DNA of 7,333 nt from CAZKYP01 sp964556885. GTDB lineage: Bacteria > Planctomycetota > Phycisphaerae > Sedimentisphaerales > Anaerobacaceae. A model generated the notes under the pieces. It saw only the letters and a program-made list of their open reading frames with translations, ran no database searches and was not told where the DNA came from. Where the stretch lies: contig CAZKYP010000161.1 of assembly GCA_964556885.1 (NCBI GenBank), positions 1 to 7,333 on the forward strand, read 5' to 3'. The position numbers and the translations under genes were made by a program. Positions 7,111-7,333 of the stretch are shown piece after piece (the stretch's first letter is position 1; each line of letters starts with the position of its first letter).

Positions 7111-7333
7111 AGAGTGGGTCGGGCGGTCACCGGCTTGTTTACAAGCCGGAGGAAAGTCCGAGCAGGACAGGGCACGGTGGTGGCTAACAGCCACCTCCCG
7201 ATTTATCGGGACGGGAAAGTGCCACAGAAAATACACAGCCGATGTCCCTTCGGGGAACAGGCAATGGTGAAATGGTGCGGTAAGAGCGCACCGCGGCGTC
7301 GGTGACGGCGCCGGCAGGGCAAACCCCACCGCC
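7111..7333 (+). ncRNA. rnpB: RNase P RNA, bacterial type A (3' part cut by window edge)
   Basis: This is the catalytic RNA that trims the 5' leader from precursor tRNAs together with the RnpA protein. The conserved GAGGAAAGTCCG (7149-7160) forms the 5' half of the core helix P4. Before it stands the perfect P3 hairpin CCGGCTTGT/ACAAGCCGG (7130-7149). After it come GGCAC (7171-7175), able to pair with GTGCC (7219-7223) as P7, the hairpin GGTGGCT-AAC-AGCCACC (7179-7195), CCCGAT-TT-ATCGGG (7197-7210), ACAGAAAATA (7225-7234), a TCCC(TTCG)GGGA tetraloop stem (7245-7256), GGTGCG-GTAAGAG-CGCACC (7274-7292), which is nearly identical to E. coli, and GGGCAAACCCCACC (7318-7331). Helix order fits the ancestral type A class. 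The 3' strands of P4 and P1 lie beyond the window. The 5' end is set by alignment in memory to E. coli RNase P RNA and may be off by a few bases. Confidence 0.95.

Noticed and set aside
1..7333. CRISPR array, tRNA, insertion sequence or a new multi-gene defence system
   Set aside because: No regularly spaced repeats, no cloverleaf, no transposase and no gene cluster beyond a single DUF3800 gene were seen.

Overview
The window is an ordinary-looking bacterial chromosomal segment holding six protein genes and the 5' part of an RNA gene. Gene density is high and several genes overlap in theme with core metabolism. The RNase P RNA has the ancestral (type A) layout, which argues against Bacillus-like Firmicutes. 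There is a lipoprotein with a short lipobox signal and an aspartate-oxidase route to NAD. Core genes have moderate GC, roughly 50-60 % in lines counted by hand. A free-living Gram-negative-type bacterium fits. The HPLYT-type lipoprotein and the twin-hairpin repeat remind me of Planctomycetota (Phycisphaerae-like) genomes, but that is recollection and the sequence alone does not prove it.

Left part, minus strand, read from right to left: a TSUP/TauE-SafE-type membrane transporter (4502-3732), an AT-rich DUF3800 protein (3687-2914), protein-L-isoaspartate O-methyltransferase pcm (2781-2119), and recG, the branched-DNA helicase, which starts at 2051 and runs off the left edge. The four genes point the same way with gaps of 44, 132 and 67 bases, so partial co-transcription is possible. 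The gaps are not empty. The first holds a perfect 17-base palindrome, the second a GC-rich 9-base direct repeat, and the third a pair of perfect hairpins that looks like a dispersed REP-type repeat.

Right part, plus strand: a 166-base divergent promoter region (4503-4668), a lipoprotein of unknown function (4669-5322), nadB for L-aspartate oxidase (5366-6985), a 125-base AT-rich leader with a heptamer tandem repeat, and rnpB (from about 7111, cut by the right edge).

The genes do not form one pathway. recG serves replication-fork repair and recombination, pcm repairs aged proteins, nadB starts NAD synthesis, and rnpB matures tRNAs. The exception is the DUF3800 gene, whose low GC and flanking repeats suggest a later acquisition between core genes. 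I see no convincing new multi-gene system. The most interesting places are the DUF3800 gene with its borders and the short structured repeats.
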